NCBI GenBank assembly: GCA_002425705.1
Contig: DIMT01000026.1
Coordinates: 30,840-94,839, forward strand
DNA length: 64,000 nucleotides
Direction: 5' to 3'
Origin: Firmicutes bacterium UBA5559
GTDB lineage: Bacteria; Bacillota; Clostridia; Peptostreptococcales; Anaerovoracaceae
Positions 9,456 through 16,856 of this stretch are shown piece after piece. Within the stretch, counting starts at the first letter, position 1; each line of letters opens with the position of its first letter. The position numbers and the translations under genes were made by a program. Below the pieces are notes generated by a model. It searched no databases and had not been told where the DNA came from. It saw nothing but the letters and a program-made list of their open reading frames with translations.

Positions 9456-10934
9456 CTAATATCTCTTATTGTAGAAATCATCTGCCTGCTTTTCATGTTC
9501 GGCCATCAAGCTTTCCGGACGAGCCTTGGTGAAGCTGCTGACAGCGATGAATACGATGATGTTTAGAATCAGTGACAGAAGGCCGCCGCCGCCGAAGGCG
9601 AAGAACCCGGGGATCGTTCCGGGAACGAAGGTGAACATGATCAAGGTTCCCACTCCTACCAGAAGTCCGGCAATGGCTCCGGCTGTGGTGGAACGCTTCC
9701 AGAAAAGAGCTCCGGCGGTGGGTACGATAACCTGAGCAGTTCCGGCCAGGGCTACCAGACCAATGTTTACCAGCAATCCCGGTACGTAAAGGGCCATGAC
9801 ATACGCGACAGCAGACAGAATCAGGATGGTCCATCTTCCAACCCAAACCAGCTTGTGTTCGGATAGATTGGGATTAATGTAGGCTTTGTGGAAGTCTACG
9901 GTGTATCCAGCTGACATGGCGTGAATCTGGGAGTTGGCGGTGGACATGGCAGCAGCAGCTCCGCAGGCGATAATAAAGGAAGCCAATACAAAGGGTGCAT
10001 ACTTGTAAAGGATGACGGGAAGAACCTTATCGGCTTGTTCAATCGTGGGTTCCAGAATGACAGCCGAGTTGCCCACCAGCATGGATCCGATGTAGGCGAT
10101 GGCTGCAAAGCCCAGAAGGAAAGGCATCAGGTTGAACAGTTTAGCAGATTTTACTGCATACATTCTGGTCCAGAGCTGGGGCCCCATAAAAGAGCCAACC
10201 GGCGTGATAATGAACATGGCAAGCCAGGCTACCCATGCATTTTCCTGGAGTTTCAGGTTTTCCGGCTTTACTTCCCGGATCTGTTCGAACATTTCGCCAG
10301 GACCGCCTAACAAGTTGGCAATGTAGAATCCGGCAAATATCATTCCAAAGAACAGCAGGACACCATAAAAGATATCGGTCCATGCAACGGCTCGGAGGCC
10401 GCCGGACCATACATAAATGATGATGACCAGGTAGAACAACAGGGCAGCAAACTTAAAGTCGATTAGTCCGCCGGAAGCTACTTCAATCAGATAGGCACCG
10501 CCGGTCAATTGGATCTGCAGATAAGGCAGCGTGAAAACCAACATGATGACAGCTACGATATTACCAAGGGTTTCCGACCCATACTGGTGCTTGAAGAAAT
10601 CCTTTGGTGTGATGTAGTTGTTGATCTTGCCATAAAACCAGACCCGCTTACCAACCACAAAGTATAATATACCGAACAGGATGTTCCAGGCAATGGCGGT
10701 CCAGTATAAAGGGCCTCTCAGGTAGAAATAGGCGTTGGACCCCATGAAGGCAAAGGCGCTCCACCAGGTAGCGGCTACGGTAAAGAATACCGCCAGGGAA
10801 CCCATTCCCCTTCCCTGCAGGAAGAAGTCTTCGGTTGTGGGGACGGATTTTTTACCGGCGACGGCACCCATGGCCAACGGAATCAGCATAAATAAACCAA
10901 TAATTACTAATGCAGCGATATTTTGACCTGTCAT
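9456..10934 (-). CDS. Sodium:solute symporter family protein (second paralogue)
   Basis: 492-residue predicted Na+-coupled symporter with about 13 membrane segments, resembling the family that includes B. subtilis YhjB. The start is the ATG whose first base overlaps the stop of the DUF3311 gene (TAATG arrangement) with GGAGG just upstream; an earlier in-frame start would lengthen it by 12 unlikely residues. Sequence shared with the symporter at 5239-6711 marks a duplication, here on both sides of a two-component system. The C-terminus is longer and hydrophilic (ARPESLMAEHEKQADDFYNKRY). Substrate unknown. Confidence 0.9.
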   Translation of the reverse strand: MTGQNIAALVIIGLFMLIPLAMGAVAGKKSVPTTEDFFLQGRGMGSLAVFFTVAATWWSAFAFMGSNAYFYLRGPLYWTAIAWNILFGILYFVVGKRVWFYGKINNYITPKDFFKHQYGSETLGNIVAVIMLVFTLPYLQIQLTGGAYLIEVASGGLIDFKFAALLFYLVIIIYVWSGGLRAVAWTDIFYGVLLFFGMIFAGFYIANLLGGPGEMFEQIREVKPENLKLQENAWVAWLAMFIITPVGSFMGPQLWTRMYAVKSAKLFNLMPFLLGFAAIAYIGSMLVGNSAVILEPTIEQADKVLPVILYKYAPFVLASFIIACGAAAAMSTANSQIHAMSAGYTVDFHKAYINPNLSEHKLVWVGRWTILILSAVAYVMALYVPGLLVNIGLVALAGTAQVIVPTAGALFWKRSTTAGAIAGLLVGVGTLIMFTFVPGTIPGFFAFGGGGLLSLILNIIVFIAVSSFTKARPESLMAEHEKQADDFYNKRY

Positions 10935-11173
10935 TATTCGTCCCCTCCTTCCCCTTTGGGCTGTCCCCATCTGGTTTTATAGGCGTACAGCAGGACTGCA
11001 CTCATATACGCCCACCAGCAAACGATATACCCGTAAATAAAGGGCATTCCTAAAATGAATGGATCGACTTTGTCCTTAAAGAAGAAGACACCGGGGAATT
11101 CCATGGCCGCCAGGCCAATAAGAAGAAGAACCCAGATGAGCTTCGACTGACTGGACATCTTGTTTTTTGACAT
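10934..11173 (-). CDS. DUF3311 small membrane protein, symporter partner
   Basis: 79-residue protein with two hydrophobic helices (about residues 11-27 and 41-65), typical of DUF3311 proteins, which are encoded immediately before SSS symporters (for example the YhjC-YhjB pair of B. subtilis) and are probably an accessory subunit. The stop shares a base with the symporter start, which implies coupled translation. A clear AGGAGG-type site precedes ATG 11173. Upstream lies one of two 29-bp repeat copies. Confidence 0.85.
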   Translation of the reverse strand: MSKNKMSSQSKLIWVLLLIGLAAMEFPGVFFFKDKVDPFILGMPFIYGYIVCWWAYMSAVLLYAYKTRWGQPKGEGGDE

Positions 11174-11283
11174 GATTTCTTTCCTCCTTTAATAATTTGG
11201 AATAAGAGCACAGATGTTCTGACACCATTATATGAAATCCACCTTTAACCCCGATTAACGCAACCTTAAGATTACCTAAAAAA

Positions 11284-11312
11284 CCAACTTTATAAGCTGT
11301 TCTGCCAGTTGA
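11284..11312. repeat. Copy A of a 29-bp dyad repeat
   Basis: Bases 11284-11310 match the reverse complement of 11405-11431 at 26 of 27 positions. Each copy also has its own outer dyad (CAACT ... AGTTG). Copy A lies 111-139 bases upstream of the DUF3311-symporter operon, where an operator would be expected. Confidence 0.75.
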
Positions 11313-11340
11313 TTCGTTTTTAAATGGCATGATAAAGATA

Positions 11341-11386
11341 AAACCCCAGTAATTCCAAGGCTTGCCTGGATTTACTGGGGGTTTTT
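11341..11386 (-). terminator. Bidirectional-looking terminator between the two repeat copies
   Basis: AACCCCAGTAA pairs with TTACTGGGG(G)TT around a partly paired CCAAGG/CCTGG centre, with T-runs on both exits (GTTTTTAC on plus, GTTTTATC on minus). It lies 34 bases past the stop of the winged-helix regulator gene and probably terminates it. Confidence 0.75.
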
Positions 11387-11402
11387 ACGGGTTAAAAATA
11401 TA

Positions 11403-11431
11403 CCAACTGGCAGAACAGCTTATACAGTTGG
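11403..11431. repeat. Copy B of the 29-bp dyad repeat
   Basis: Inverted partner of 11284-11312. It contains a perfect outer dyad CCAACTG (11403-11409) / CAGTTGG (11425-11431) and overlaps the last four codons and stop of the winged-helix regulator gene. Copy-to-copy distance is 119 bases. Confidence 0.75.
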
Positions 11432-11746
11432 TGGGAATTTTTTGGTGGCGTCCAGGTATTTCATGAGGACGCCCAGGTTGGCATAGTAGTAAGAGAAGCG
11501 GTCGGATTTCTGGACCTCCAGTAGACCGCTGGTGACCAGCTTCTTGATGTGCTGGGAAATGGTGGCCTGGGAATAGTCGAAAGCTTCCACCACGTCCTTG
11601 TTGCAGATTTTCTTCCGATCCCGGTTGGCATTCATGATGAAACGGAAGATCTTTATCCGGGCCGGGTGGGCCAGGGCATCGGAAACCCGTGCAATCAGGA
11701 GAATGTCCTCCTCCTGCATGGTATCCGGTTCTTTTCGTAATCGCAT
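11420..11746 (-). CDS. ArsR-like winged-helix transcriptional regulator
   Basis: 108-residue DNA-binding protein. The segment from about residue 18 (SDALAHPARIKIFRFIM) through DYSQATISQHIKKLVTSGLLEVQK is a classic ArsR/MarR-like winged helix with its recognition helix and wing (SDRFSYYYANL). No metal-binding cysteine motif is present (one Cys, in KKICNKDVV), so it is probably not a metal sensor. ATG 11746 was chosen because AAGGGAGG lies 7 bases upstream; a longer reading from 11791 has no ribosome site. It diverges from the sigma-54 activator. A good minus-strand promoter lies at 11788-11816. Target genes are unknown; the 29-bp repeats near the symporter operon are one possibility. Confidence 0.85.
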   Translation of the reverse strand: MRLRKEPDTMQEEDILLIARVSDALAHPARIKIFRFIMNANRDRKKICNKDVVEAFDYSQATISQHIKKLVTSGLLEVQKSDRFSYYYANLGVLMKYLDATKKFPPTV

Positions 11747-11787
11747 AGTAGTCCTCCCTTTGATAGTGATTAATATATCGCCTATTA

Positions 11788-11816
11788 ACAATACATGAGG
11801 GTCCGGAAAAAGTCAA
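11788..11816 (-). promoter_or_regulatory. Sigma-A promoter of the winged-helix regulator
   Basis: On the minus strand, TTGACT (from 11816) and TATTGT (ending 11788) are separated by 17 bases. The start codon follows about 40 bases downstream. Confidence 0.6.
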
Positions 11817-11827
11817 GAAAAATATAT

Positions 11828-11841
11828 GCAAATAATTTTGC
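11828..11841. promoter_or_regulatory. Operator dyad copy 1, overlapping the activator's promoter
   Basis: GCAAATAATTTTGC is a near-perfect dyad matching the copies at 13364 and 13386. Its last four bases form part of the -35 box of the activator's promoter and it lies 12 bases from the divergent promoter's -35 box, a position suited to autorepression. Confidence 0.7.
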
Positions 11842-11866
11842 GCTAAAAGTAAAAAACTGATACAAT
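11838..11866 (+). promoter_or_regulatory. Sigma-A promoter of the sigma-54 activator gene
   Basis: TTGCGC (11838-11843), a 17-base spacer and TACAAT (11861-11866). The -35 box overlaps the operator dyad at 11828-11841. Confidence 0.6.
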
Positions 11867-11933
11867 ATAGAAAATAGTCCGGAAAAGAATCATGGAAATG
11901 AACCGGAAGCCTCACCCGGAAAGGAGACGAGTT

Positions 11934-13358
11934 ATGAATGCCCGAGAAGTTGAAAAAGTTCTCTTTGAGCTTTCCCAAATCATCAAAGATGGAGTCCACG
12001 TGGTGAATGCTCAGGGAAAGAGCATTGTATACAACCATGCCATGGCCGTATTGGAAAAGACTCCCAGAGAAGCGGTTATCGGGAAGCACTTCCGGAAGGT
12101 CTTCTCCCACATACCCCTGGAAGAGAGCACCCTGGCCAAAGCTCTTTATAATAACACACCTACGATTGAAAAGAGGCAGACTTATCTGAACAGCTTCGGC
12201 AAGGAGGTCACCACCGTCAACACTACCATTCCGGTGACGGATACGGAAGGCCGGGTCATAGCAGCCATCGAGCTTTCCAGAGACATTACGGATTTCGAAA
12301 AGCTTTCCAACCAGATTTTGGATCTTCATCGGGAATCGGCGAAACCGGGGCATTCCGGGGAATCGAAACTGAAGCGCTATGATTTCAGTGATCTGATTGG
12401 TAAAAATGAAGGATTCCAGGAAGTGGTGGAAACGGCCCGGATGGCAGCGACCAGCGATGCGTCTGTTTTTATCGTGGGAGAAACTGGTACGGGTAAGGAA
12501 CTTTTCGCTCAAAGCATTCATTTTGACAGCAAACGAAAAGAACGGCCCTTCCTGGCCCAGAACTGCGCTGCTATTCCGGAAACCCTGCTGGAAGGAATGC
12601 TCTTCGGAACGGCAAAAGGCGGATTCACAGGTGCCGTTGACCGGGAAGGCCTCTTCGAGCAAGCCAGCGGAGGCACGTTGCTGCTGGATGAAATCAATGC
12701 CATGCCTTTCGAACTTCAGGGAAAACTCCTGCGGGTCCTTCAGGAGGACTACATCAGAAGGGTGGGAGGAACGAAAGATATTCCTGTGGATGTTCGGATC
12801 ATCGCCACCGTCAATGAGGATCCGGCTATGCTGATCCAGAGCGGCCGGCTGCGAAAGGATCTGTATTACCGTCTCAATATCATCAATTTATCCATTCCTC
12901 CTTTGCGGGAGAGAAAAGACGACATCCCCATGCTGGTGGACGAATTCATCCTTAAACACAACGACAGGCTGGGCAAGGAGGTCTGGATGGCCTCCGATTC
13001 CGCTCTGGAAAAAATGCTGGTGCACGACTTCCCGGGGAATGTCCGGGAGCTTGAAAACCTCATTCAGTCAGCCATTTCCCTGGCAGGAAAGGAACACGTG
13101 CTGACGGAAAGGCATATAAAAATAAGCACCTTGGGGAGGAATCAACAGGAACCCCATAAGTTTCAGGGGGCAGATCTGGAAAAGGGTCTGGACAGTTTCC
13201 TCTCCCATGTGGAAGAATCCCTGATCCGGGAGGCCATGCTGATTGCCAACGGAAATATCACGAAGGCAGCCCAGCGACTTAAGATTAAAAGACAGACGCT
13301 GCAGCACAAACTGAAAAAGATGAACGGGGAAAGCGGAGACAATGAAGAAAACCGGTAA
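11934..13358 (+). CDS. Sigma-54-dependent activator, PAS-AAA-Fis type (ornithine operon regulator)
   Basis: 474-residue enhancer-binding protein of the RocR/PrdR type. An N-terminal PAS domain (about 1-125) probably senses a metabolite. The AAA+ domain has Walker A GETGTGKE (182-189), a sigma-54 contact loop reading GGFTGA (229-234; Gly in place of the first Ala of GAFTGA, as also seen in RocR) and Walker B with D252 (LLLDEINAM). The C-terminal Fis helix-turn-helix is NITKAAQRLKIKRQTLQHKL. ATG 11934 was chosen because AAAGGAG lies 7 bases upstream; the frame is open to 11892. A terminator and a consensus -24/-12 promoter follow, directly before the ornithine genes, so regulation of that operon is very likely. 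RocR itself controls arginine/ornithine use in Bacillus. Confidence 0.93.
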   Translation: MNAREVEKVLFELSQIIKDGVHVVNAQGKSIVYNHAMAVLEKTPREAVIGKHFRKVFSHIPLEESTLAKALYNNTPTIEKRQTYLNSFGKEVTTVNTTIPVTDTEGRVIAAIELSRDITDFEKLSNQILDLHRESAKPGHSGESKLKRYDFSDLIGKNEGFQEVVETARMAATSDASVFIVGETGTGKELFAQSIHFDSKRKERPFLAQNCAAIPETLLEGMLFGTAKGGFTGAVDREGLFEQASGGTLLLDEINAMPFELQGKLLRVLQEDYIRRVGGTKDIPVDVRIIATVNEDPAMLIQSGRLRKDLYYRLNIINLSIPPLRERKDDIPMLVDEFILKHNDRLGKEVWMASDSALEKMLVHDFPGNVRELENLIQSAISLAGKEHVLTERHIKISTLGRNQQEPHKFQGADLEKGLDSFLSHVEESLIREAMLIANGNITKAAQRLKIKRQTLQHKLKKMNGESGDNEENR

Positions 13359-13363
13359 CAGAT

Positions 13364-13377
13364 GCAAATATATTTGC
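13364..13377. promoter_or_regulatory. Upstream activator site, dyad copy 2
   Basis: GCAAATATATTTGC is a perfect 14-bp palindrome just after the activator's stop codon, 158 bases upstream of the -24 box. This is a normal distance for sigma-54 enhancer sites that work by looping. Confidence 0.8.
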
Positions 13378-13385
13378 TCTTTATA

Positions 13386-13399
13386 GCAATTTTATTTGC
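13386..13399. promoter_or_regulatory. Upstream activator site, dyad copy 3
   Basis: GCAATTTTATTTGC, an imperfect version of the palindrome at 13364. The offset is exactly 22 bases, about two helical turns, so activator bound at the two sites would lie on one face of the DNA. Confidence 0.75.
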
Positions 13400-13506
13400 A
13401 CTAAACACAGCAATTTAGCCCGAAGAATCGGAAAGAAACCGCAAACCAATCGCTAAAACCCAGGAAGCCCGTTGATTCTACATAAATTTCCCAGGAGAAA
13501 ACCAGG

Positions 13507-13533
13507 AAAAGAGCCGAAGGGGGCTCTTTTTTT
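13507..13533 (+). terminator. Intrinsic terminator of the activator gene
   Basis: AAAAGAGCC / GGCTCTTTT stem around GAAGGG, continuing into T residues. It insulates the ornithine operon from read-through, so that operon depends on its own sigma-54 promoter 3 bases downstream. Confidence 0.85.
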
Positions 13534-13535
13534 AT

Positions 13536-13550
13536 TGGCACGGAACTTGC
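13536..13550 (+). promoter_or_regulatory. Sigma-54 (-24/-12) promoter of the ornithine operon
   Basis: TGGCAC-N5-TTGC is an exact match to the -24/-12 consensus. Transcription would start about 12 bases on, near 13562, giving an 80-base leader before ord. The activator gene, its two enhancer dyads and this promoter lie in the expected order. Confidence 0.93.
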
Positions 13551-13644
13551 TTAATATATAGGTATAAGACAGCAATCAATGATATGTATTTCAAAATCAG
13601 TCAATTATTAGAATCTTCATAGGAAAAGAAAAGGAGAACACATT

Positions 13645-14691
13645 ATGGAAAACGTAAAAGTAATCATCTGGGGACTTGGAGCCATGGGCGGCGGAATGGC
13701 CGATATGCTGCTGAAGAAAAAAGGCGTTGATATTGTTGGTGCGGTTGGCCGCGGAGACAAGATCGGCAAGAGCATGTACGACTACATTGAAACTCCCCGG
13801 GGAGACCGGCCGGACGTCATCATCGGAACGCCGGAAGACGTGATCAAGGAGAAATCCGCTGACGTCGTGCTGACCGCTACCGATTCCTTTACCAAGGCGG
13901 CCTTTGACCGACTGAAATTCTGTCTGGAAAAGAAAATCAACGTGGTATCCTCCGCTGAAGAAATGGCCTATCCCCAGGCCCAGAATCCGGAGCTGGCTGC
14001 TGAGCTGGATCGGATTGCCAAAGAAAACGGTGTATCCATCATCGGAACCGGTATCAACCCGGGCCTGATCATGGACCTGTTGGTCATCACCATGACCGGA
14101 TGCTGCGAAACCGTCGACCATATCATCTCCCGTCGGGTCAACAGCCTGTCCCCCTTCGGACCAGTAGTCATGGAAGAGCAGGGAATCGGCATCACGCCGG
14201 AAGAGTTCAAGACCAAGCATTTGTCTGGCCATGTGGGATTCCCTGAATCTGTCAACATGATCACCGATGCGCTGGGTTGGAAGTTGGAAAAGGTGACCCA
14301 GTCCATGGATCCCATCTTTACCGATGTTGACCGGAAATCCAAATATGGGTTCGCTGCCGCCGGAAACGTAGCCGGTGTTGCCATGAAGGCCAACGGATAT
14401 GTGGACGGAGAAGTGAAGATCGAAATGGATCATCCCCAGCAGATCGAGCCGGAACAGGTAGGCGTCCAGACTGGTGATTATGTCATCATCAAAGGAACCC
14501 CCAACATCAATCTGGCCAACACCCCGGAAGTTCCCGGCGGAATCGGCACCATCGCCATGTGCGTCAACACCATTCCCCAGATCATCAACGCCAAACCGGG
14601 TCTCCACACCATGATCACCATCCCCGTACCCAGAGCCATCATGGGGGACATGCGGGACATGATCGATCCGGAATGCAAAATCGTAAAATAA
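13645..14691 (+). CDS. ord: 2,4-diaminopentanoate dehydrogenase
   Basis: Oxidatively deaminates (2R,4S)-2,4-diaminopentanoate, the product of ornithine 4,5-aminomutase, to 2-amino-4-oxopentanoate with NAD(P)+. The 348-residue protein begins with a Rossmann nucleotide-binding motif (IIWGLGAMGGGMADML, about residues 6-21) and has the dihydrodipicolinate-reductase-like fold of this family, including a GTGINPGLIMDLLV segment. AAGGAG lies just before ATG 13645. First gene of the sigma-54-driven operon; ortA follows after a 66-base gap with a hairpin. Fits the ord-ortA-ortB-oraS-oraE order of Stickland clostridia. Confidence 0.95.
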   Translation: MENVKVIIWGLGAMGGGMADMLLKKKGVDIVGAVGRGDKIGKSMYDYIETPRGDRPDVIIGTPEDVIKEKSADVVLTATDSFTKAAFDRLKFCLEKKINVVSSAEEMAYPQAQNPELAAELDRIAKENGVSIIGTGINPGLIMDLLVITMTGCCETVDHIISRRVNSLSPFGPVVMEEQGIGITPEEFKTKHLSGHVGFPESVNMITDALGWKLEKVTQSMDPIFTDVDRKSKYGFAAAGNVAGVAMKANGYVDGEVKIEMDHPQQIEPEQVGVQTGDYVIIKGTPNINLANTPEVPGGIGTIAMCVNTIPQIINAKPGLHTMITIPVPRAIMGDMRDMIDPECKIVK

Positions 14692-14707
14692 GAACCAGAA
14701 GTCAACG

Positions 14708-14737
14708 CCCCGGCCAATTTGCAAGGATCGGCCGGGG
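14708..14737 (+). promoter_or_regulatory. Intercistronic hairpin between ord and ortA
   Basis: CCCCGGCC (14708-14715) pairs perfectly with GGCCGGGG (14730-14737) across a 14-base loop. No T-run follows, so it is unlikely to terminate; it could stabilise or be a cleavage point of the mRNA. Confidence 0.55.
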
Positions 14738-14757
14738 ATTTCATAAGGAGAAACGAC

Positions 14758-15057
14758 ATGATTAAAAAAGGAGAATGGGTCCGGATCCATAAAATCATCC
14801 TGACACCGGAGGAAAGGGCTCCCCAGGTACCCGACGACACCAGAGCCGTCCCCCTGGAATTATGGGTAAAAGGCTTTCTGAAAGCGGATGCAGAAATCGG
14901 TGACCAGGTGGAAATCGAAACCGTCACCGGCAGAATGGAAACGGGCAGGCTGATTGAAGTAAACCCTTATTACACCCATGACTTCGGGAAATTCATTCCC
15001 GAACTGCTGCAGATCGACAAGCAGACCAGAGAAATCCTGTTCGGAGGTGGAAAGTAA
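14758..15057 (+). CDS. ortA: 2-amino-4-ketopentanoate thiolase, alpha subunit
   Basis: Small subunit of the thiolase that cleaves 2-amino-4-oxopentanoate with CoA to D-alanine and acetyl-CoA. 99 residues from ATG 14758, which has AAGGAG 8 bases upstream; an earlier in-frame codon at 14719 lies in the intercistronic hairpin and was rejected. The compact beta-rich sequence (EKGEWVRIHK-like start, VEIETVTGR, NPYYTHDFGKFIPEL) is typical of OrtA. The stop shares one base with the ortB start, as expected for subunits made in equal amounts. Confidence 0.93.
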   Translation: MIKKGEWVRIHKIILTPEERAPQVPDDTRAVPLELWVKGFLKADAEIGDQVEIETVTGRMETGRLIEVNPYYTHDFGKFIPELLQIDKQTREILFGGGK

Positions 15058-16478
15058 TGGAAAGAGCCAATGATTACGCCTCCGTCATGGGGCGAAAAGC
15101 TGAGATCATGCTGAAATCCGTCGGCATCGACTACTCCAAATTCGAAAGCGGATCCATTGCCTTCGATTATGAGAAGATGATGCGGGAAACCGGCTACACC
15201 TTAGAAGAAATGCAGAACATCCAGTATAGCGTCAACGTAGGAAACACCCCGATTCTGGAGCTGAAAAACATCACCGCCCTGGCCAGAGCCTGTGCTCCCG
15301 AAGGAAAAGGGGCCCGGATCTTTATCAAGGATGAGGCCGCCAATCCTTCCGGAAGCTTTAAAGCCAGAAGAGCCGCCAATGCGGTCTACCATGCTAAGAA
15401 ACTGGGCTATAAGGGAGTCATCGCTGCCACCAGCGGCAACTACGGAGCTGCCGTTGCCTCTCAGGCGGCTATTGCCGGGCTGAAGTGCATCGTGGTCCAG
15501 GAATGCTACGACTCCAAGGGCGTGGGCCAGCCGGAAATCGTTGAGAAGGCCAGAAAGTGTGAAGCCCTGGGAGCGGAAGTGGTTCAGCTTTCCGTGGGAC
15601 CGGAGCTCTTCTACAAGTTCCTGCTCCTGCTGGAAGAAACCGGCTACTTCAACGCTTCCCTCTATACGCCCTTTGGCATTGCCGGAGTAGAAACTCTGGG
15701 GTATGAAATTTCCATGCAGTTCCGGGAAAAATACGGGAAAGATCCGGATGTGGTGGTCTGCACCAATGCCGGCGGCGGAAACCTGACCGGTACCGCCAGA
15801 GGCCTGGCAAAAGCCGGAGCCCATCCTGCCATCATTGGGGCTTCCGTATCCCTGGCAGGCCTTCACATGGCCTCCGATGAAGCCTTCAATAAAAAATCCT
15901 TCACCACTGGTCATACCGGATTCGGAGTACCCTTCTCCTCCTGGCCGGATCGCTCCGATGTTCCCCGTTCTGCGGCAAGACCACTCCGGTATATGGACCG
16001 GTATGTGACCATTGCCCAGGGCAGCGTCTTCTATATGACAGAAACCCTGGCCAGTCTGGAAGGACTGGAAAAGGGACCAGCTGGAAATACCGCCCTGGCA
16101 GCGGCCTTCGCCCTGGCTCAGGAGCTGGATCAGGATAAGACCATCATCGTCCAGGAAACCGAGTACACGGGAGCCGGCAAGCACGTTCAGCCCCAGCTGT
16201 CATTTGCCCGGGATAACGGCATCGAAATCCTTTTTGGAGATCCTAAGGATGAAATTCCTGGAAAGAACATCATCCTGCCATCCCATCCGTCTTTGCTGAA
16301 GACCACGGAGGTGGACCTGGATAAGATGAGAAAATCCCTGATCCGAACCGCCATGAAGACCTATCAGGTTGAGGAGCCAACAGAAGAAGATATCCGGTTC
16401 CTGGCAGAAGAAACCAAATCAACCGAAGAATTCGTCCGGGCTCAAATCGAAGCCAATAAGGCTGAAGCCGAAAAATAG
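15057..16478 (+). CDS. ortB: 2-amino-4-ketopentanoate thiolase, beta subunit
   Basis: Catalytic PLP-dependent subunit of the thiolase producing acetyl-CoA and D-alanine, the energy-yielding step of the ornithine pathway. 473 residues of fold-type II (threonine-synthase-like) structure: the PLP lysine lies in NPSGSFKARRA (about residue 102), with an ATSGNYGAAVA phosphate-loop-type motif and a CTNAGGGNLTG glycine loop. The start ATG shares a base with the ortA stop and has GGAGG just upstream. Length and motifs agree with the family. Confidence 0.95.
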   Translation: MERANDYASVMGRKAEIMLKSVGIDYSKFESGSIAFDYEKMMRETGYTLEEMQNIQYSVNVGNTPILELKNITALARACAPEGKGARIFIKDEAANPSGSFKARRAANAVYHAKKLGYKGVIAATSGNYGAAVASQAAIAGLKCIVVQECYDSKGVGQPEIVEKARKCEALGAEVVQLSVGPELFYKFLLLLEETGYFNASLYTPFGIAGVETLGYEISMQFREKYGKDPDVVVCTNAGGGNLTGTARGLAKAGAHPAIIGASVSLAGLHMASDEAFNKKSFTTGHTGFGVPFSSWPDRSDVPRSAARPLRYMDRYVTIAQGSVFYMTETLASLEGLEKGPAGNTALAAAFALAQELDQDKTIIVQETEYTGAGKHVQPQLSFARDNGIEILFGDPKDEIPGKNIILPSHPSLLKTTEVDLDKMRKSLIRTAMKTYQVEEPTEEDIRFLAEETKSTEEFVRAQIEANKAEAEK

Positions 16479-16492
16479 AAAGGATTGAGATT

Positions 16493-16855
16493 ATGAAACG
16501 AGCAGATGATTTTGCAGAACGCAGAAAGCATCTGGCCAGCCTGTCCGATCAGGAACTGTATGAACGGTTCTGGAGTCTGACGGAGCAGGTGGTGGATCCC
16601 CTGCTGGAGCTGGGCAGAAAAAATACAAGCCCTTCGATTGAAAGAGCCGTCCTTTTACGGATGGGCATCTCCTCCCTGGATACCCAGCCCATCGTTCAGG
16701 GCTGCATGGACCGGGGCTTGATGGGAAAGGGAGCCGGCCATGTGGTCTTTAGGCTCTCCCAGGAATCAGGTATTTCCATCAAAGAGGCCGGAACCATGCT
16801 GGCCTCCGGAAAGGGCTGGGACCAGGTCACAGCTCTGTTCAAAGGAGGGAAATAG
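16493..16855 (+). CDS. oraS: D-ornithine 4,5-aminomutase, S (alpha) subunit
   Basis: Small subunit of the adenosylcobalamin- and PLP-dependent mutase that converts D-ornithine to 2,4-diaminopentanoate. The 120-residue protein (start MKRADDFAERRKHLASL) is all-helical and has the family segments ERFWSLTEQVVDPLLELG and SPSIERAVLLRMG. No cofactor site lies in this subunit; it supports OraE. It begins 14 bases after ortB and ends one base before oraE. Confidence 0.95.
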   Translation: MKRADDFAERRKHLASLSDQELYERFWSLTEQVVDPLLELGRKNTSPSIERAVLLRMGISSLDTQPIVQGCMDRGLMGKGAGHVVFRLSQESGISIKEAGTMLASGKGWDQVTALFKGGK

Positions 16856-16856
16856 C

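Noticed and set aside
11385..12662. 425-codon minus-strand frame across the winged-helix gene and the sigma-54 activator
   Set aside because: It is antisense to the activator's PAS and AAA coding region and out of frame with the winged-helix gene; no ribosome site or known domain.
13597..14790. 397-codon minus-strand frame opposite ord
   Set aside because: Antisense shadow of a clear Rossmann dehydrogenase, with His/Asp/Gly-rich composition; it would also span the sigma-54 operon leader.
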